This document shows positions 62,169 through 64,000 of a DNA stretch of 64,000 bases, one piece after another. The stretch comes from Mucor racemosus (Eukaryota > Mucoromycota > Mucoromycetes > Mucorales > Mucoraceae). The first letter of the stretch is position 1. The number at the start of each line of letters is the position of its first letter. The notes beneath the pieces were generated by a model, which saw nothing but the letters and a program-made list of their open reading frames with translations, had not been told where the DNA came from and did no database searches. The stretch is from assembly GCA_027405735.1 (NCBI GenBank), contig JAPEHQ010000010.1:248001-312000 (forward strand), read 5' to 3'. Position numbers and translations under genes: made by a program.

Positions 62169-63326
62169 TTATAAAATAAGATGGCCCCCTTCTTTTTAAT
62201 TTAATGGAATAATATCTCTCGCACTCCTCCCTGATAAAAAATAACAAAAAAAAAAAAGTAGAAAAAAAACGAAAAAAGAGATAGGAACCAAGATGTGCAA
62301 AAAAAAAAAAAAAGTAAATACCAACTATGTATAGAAAAATTAAATCGAAGTGAAAGAAAGATTTAGTGTGCGTGTGTAAGTAAATGTGTGGGTGTTGTAT
62401 GATATCAGCAAAAGATCAAAGGTGCGACAAATACAAGATGCGCAAACAAAAATAAGCCACATGTTGTAATATACTATCTAACAATGCTTCTTTTTTCTCA
62501 AATGTGATGTATCTGTTGTAAATATAGGCTGTGAATGTAGTAAATTCATTTTTAATTCATCATTCGTACATATGTTTATTTACTACATTTATCGTAAAAT
62601 CTGATCTAAACTACGGATCAACATATTCTCGGTATCTGGATAATTGTTTTCTCTACAGTATCATTTACCCATTTTAGCAGTAAGATCAAGGGCGGCATTG
62701 TATAATTTATTCACATTTGGAATTTTACAATAGCTGTAACGCCGCCAGATTTTGCATAAATTCACATAATTCTCATCTACTGCTGTGTTGACTTAAACAT
62801 TTCAACTTATAAATTTATCGCATTTTGTGGTTATTTTATGGCGTGAAGCTAAATACGCAAACATAAGATCATTTTTCATATATACAACGTTTAAACTTGT
62901 AGAGAACTGAACCTAGATTTTAATTTGCTCCATTCCCCCGCAACTCGACTCGAGATTCAAAGTTTACTATTAATTGCTTAAATAATAGTTATAAAAATAT
63001 ACAATCGATCCATTCAACAGAGAGAGAAAATAGGATGGTATATTATGCATACCTTGCAATGGTACTAAAAAGTTGAATACCAGATAAAATTGGCTGAAAG
63101 GAAAACAAAAGCCTTTGAAACAATTCTTACTTTGGTCTATGTGCTTCTTCGATTTATTTTATGGATTTGTTTTATTTTTATAATTCGACTTATTTTATTG
63201 TTTGTTAAGTTATTAGTACTTTTTGTATTTACTGTTAAATTCATGTCATCTTTATTTAAATATTAGAACATGGTTTTATGTGAGATAAAATTTAAATTCT
63301 TATGAATTTGGTGAGTACACTTAGTT
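62169..63326. other. Upstream region of the sugar transporter and unassigned DNA
   Basis: About 1.1 kb with poly(A)-rich runs near 62,240-62,315 and no recognised gene. The transporter promoter should lie in the first few hundred bases on the minus strand. Confidence 0.4.
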
Positions 63327-63397
63327 TTAGGAATGCTGGCAAGCCCAGCTTATACTAGTAAATTTGGCTGGCAAAACCCTACTCGACGCCAACGCTA
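63327..63397 (-). mobile_element. 73-bp micro-element, copy near R3-e
   Basis: The minus strand reads TAGCGTTGGCGTCGAGTAGGG, then the common centre (gccagccaaatttactagtataagctggg). The right arm is mutated (GGGCTTGCCAGCATTCCTAA in place of GGGCTCGACAGCATCCCTAG). Confidence 0.65.
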
Positions 63398-63404
63398 CAT
63401 GCTA

Positions 63405-64000
63405 CTTAGTTTCATAAATAACACCAAGAAAGGATTGTGTGTCGATGTACTTGAGATGTTTAGGTTTAATCCAAAAACAAGTGTCCGAAAATATCCTATT
63501 TCTAGCAGATGAATATAATTATTTTAGCGTTAACGTTTCAGATTTTTTACGCGTATTTCACTGCTAATGGATTGAAAACTTTGAGGCTTCATATCTCTAC
63601 AAAAAATTAAGCTATACTAACACTTTTTAATAATAAAACCTACTTGTTTTAAAGTGTTCTATAATATATTTTAATATAAAAAAATTCTGAGCACATTTAT
63701 TTTTTTTTTCGTTTCTTTGGACGTTTCTATAGTAGGTTTCAAAATATTGGCTAAATTGAGCAACATTTTTTTTGCATTCATGTCATTAAGCTCGTTAAGC
63801 TCTCTCGGACCCAATTTAGGGTTTTTCAAAATATTGATTTTTCGTCGAGATATCCTCAAAAATGTGTACAAAGAGATACCTCCATTTCTGGCGTCCATTT
63901 TCCCCTTGTATACCCTCATCCCAAATTCTGAAACTGGAAAAAATTTAGACAAAAATCTTGTTTTCTCTACTAAAAATGTAGCTAAAAAGTTAAATAATAG
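63405..64000 (+). repeat. R3 repeat family, copy e (cut by window end)
   Basis: Begins 'tagtttcataaataacaccaagaaa' (the internal block of R3) and continues to the window end. It is nearly identical to copy d over about 430 bp, including the minus-strand frame (63,671-63,952). Confidence 0.7.

Overview
The window looks like nuclear DNA of a filamentous fungus, most probably of the Mucorales/Mucoromycota. It is very A+T-rich. Genes carry many short GT-AG introns (about 48-100 nt, with CTAAY-like branch sites). The gene set is fungal: copper-fist transcription factor, Sho1 osmosensor, Cef1/Cdc5 splicing factor and fungal sugar porter. The intervening DNA is dense with nested transposable elements. 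The taxonomic call is inference; no rRNA or other marker is present.

Layout. 1-10.3 kb: nested repeats (R5 LTR, interrupted by R2 LTR, interrupted by two T elements), then unannotated AT-rich DNA. 10.3-18.8 kb: a gene island with an MFSD10-like transporter (+), SHO1 (-), RPS29/uS14 (-), a copper-fist factor (+), a WD40 protein (-) and a NIT1-type amidase (-). 18.9-26.4 kb: repeats (R3, T3, a solo LTR). 26.5-32.9 kb: second island with a sulfotransferase-like P-loop protein (+), a coiled-coil single-Myb protein (+), a decayed cytochrome b561 (+), a UBL-BAG co-chaperone (+) and an unrecognised membrane-anchored protein (-). 33.6-56.3 kb: the largest repeat block (R3, T4, a gag-only LTR retroelement split by a Tc1/mariner copy, inverted LTRs, R2, T5, two solo R5 LTRs, R3). 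56.6-62.2 kb: third island with CEF1/CDC5L (+), a 34-residue zinc-knuckle protein (+) and a nine-exon sugar transporter (-). 63.3-64 kb: micro-element and R3.

The genes are mostly housekeeping or regulatory and do not form one pathway. Two convergent pairs end only 18 and 36 nt apart. The most unusual material is in the repeats. The T elements have short terminal inverted repeats and contain what reads as a spliced fragment of a dynein intermediate-chain gene, which would make them Pack-type gene-capturing elements. A 73-bp palindromic micro-element shows 5-bp target duplications and an intact empty site. The insertion and inversion history of the gag element can be read from the sequence. 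All gene models were spliced by eye; each sums to a whole number of codons.

Repeat names used here (T, R2, R3, R5, L1) are local labels, not database names.
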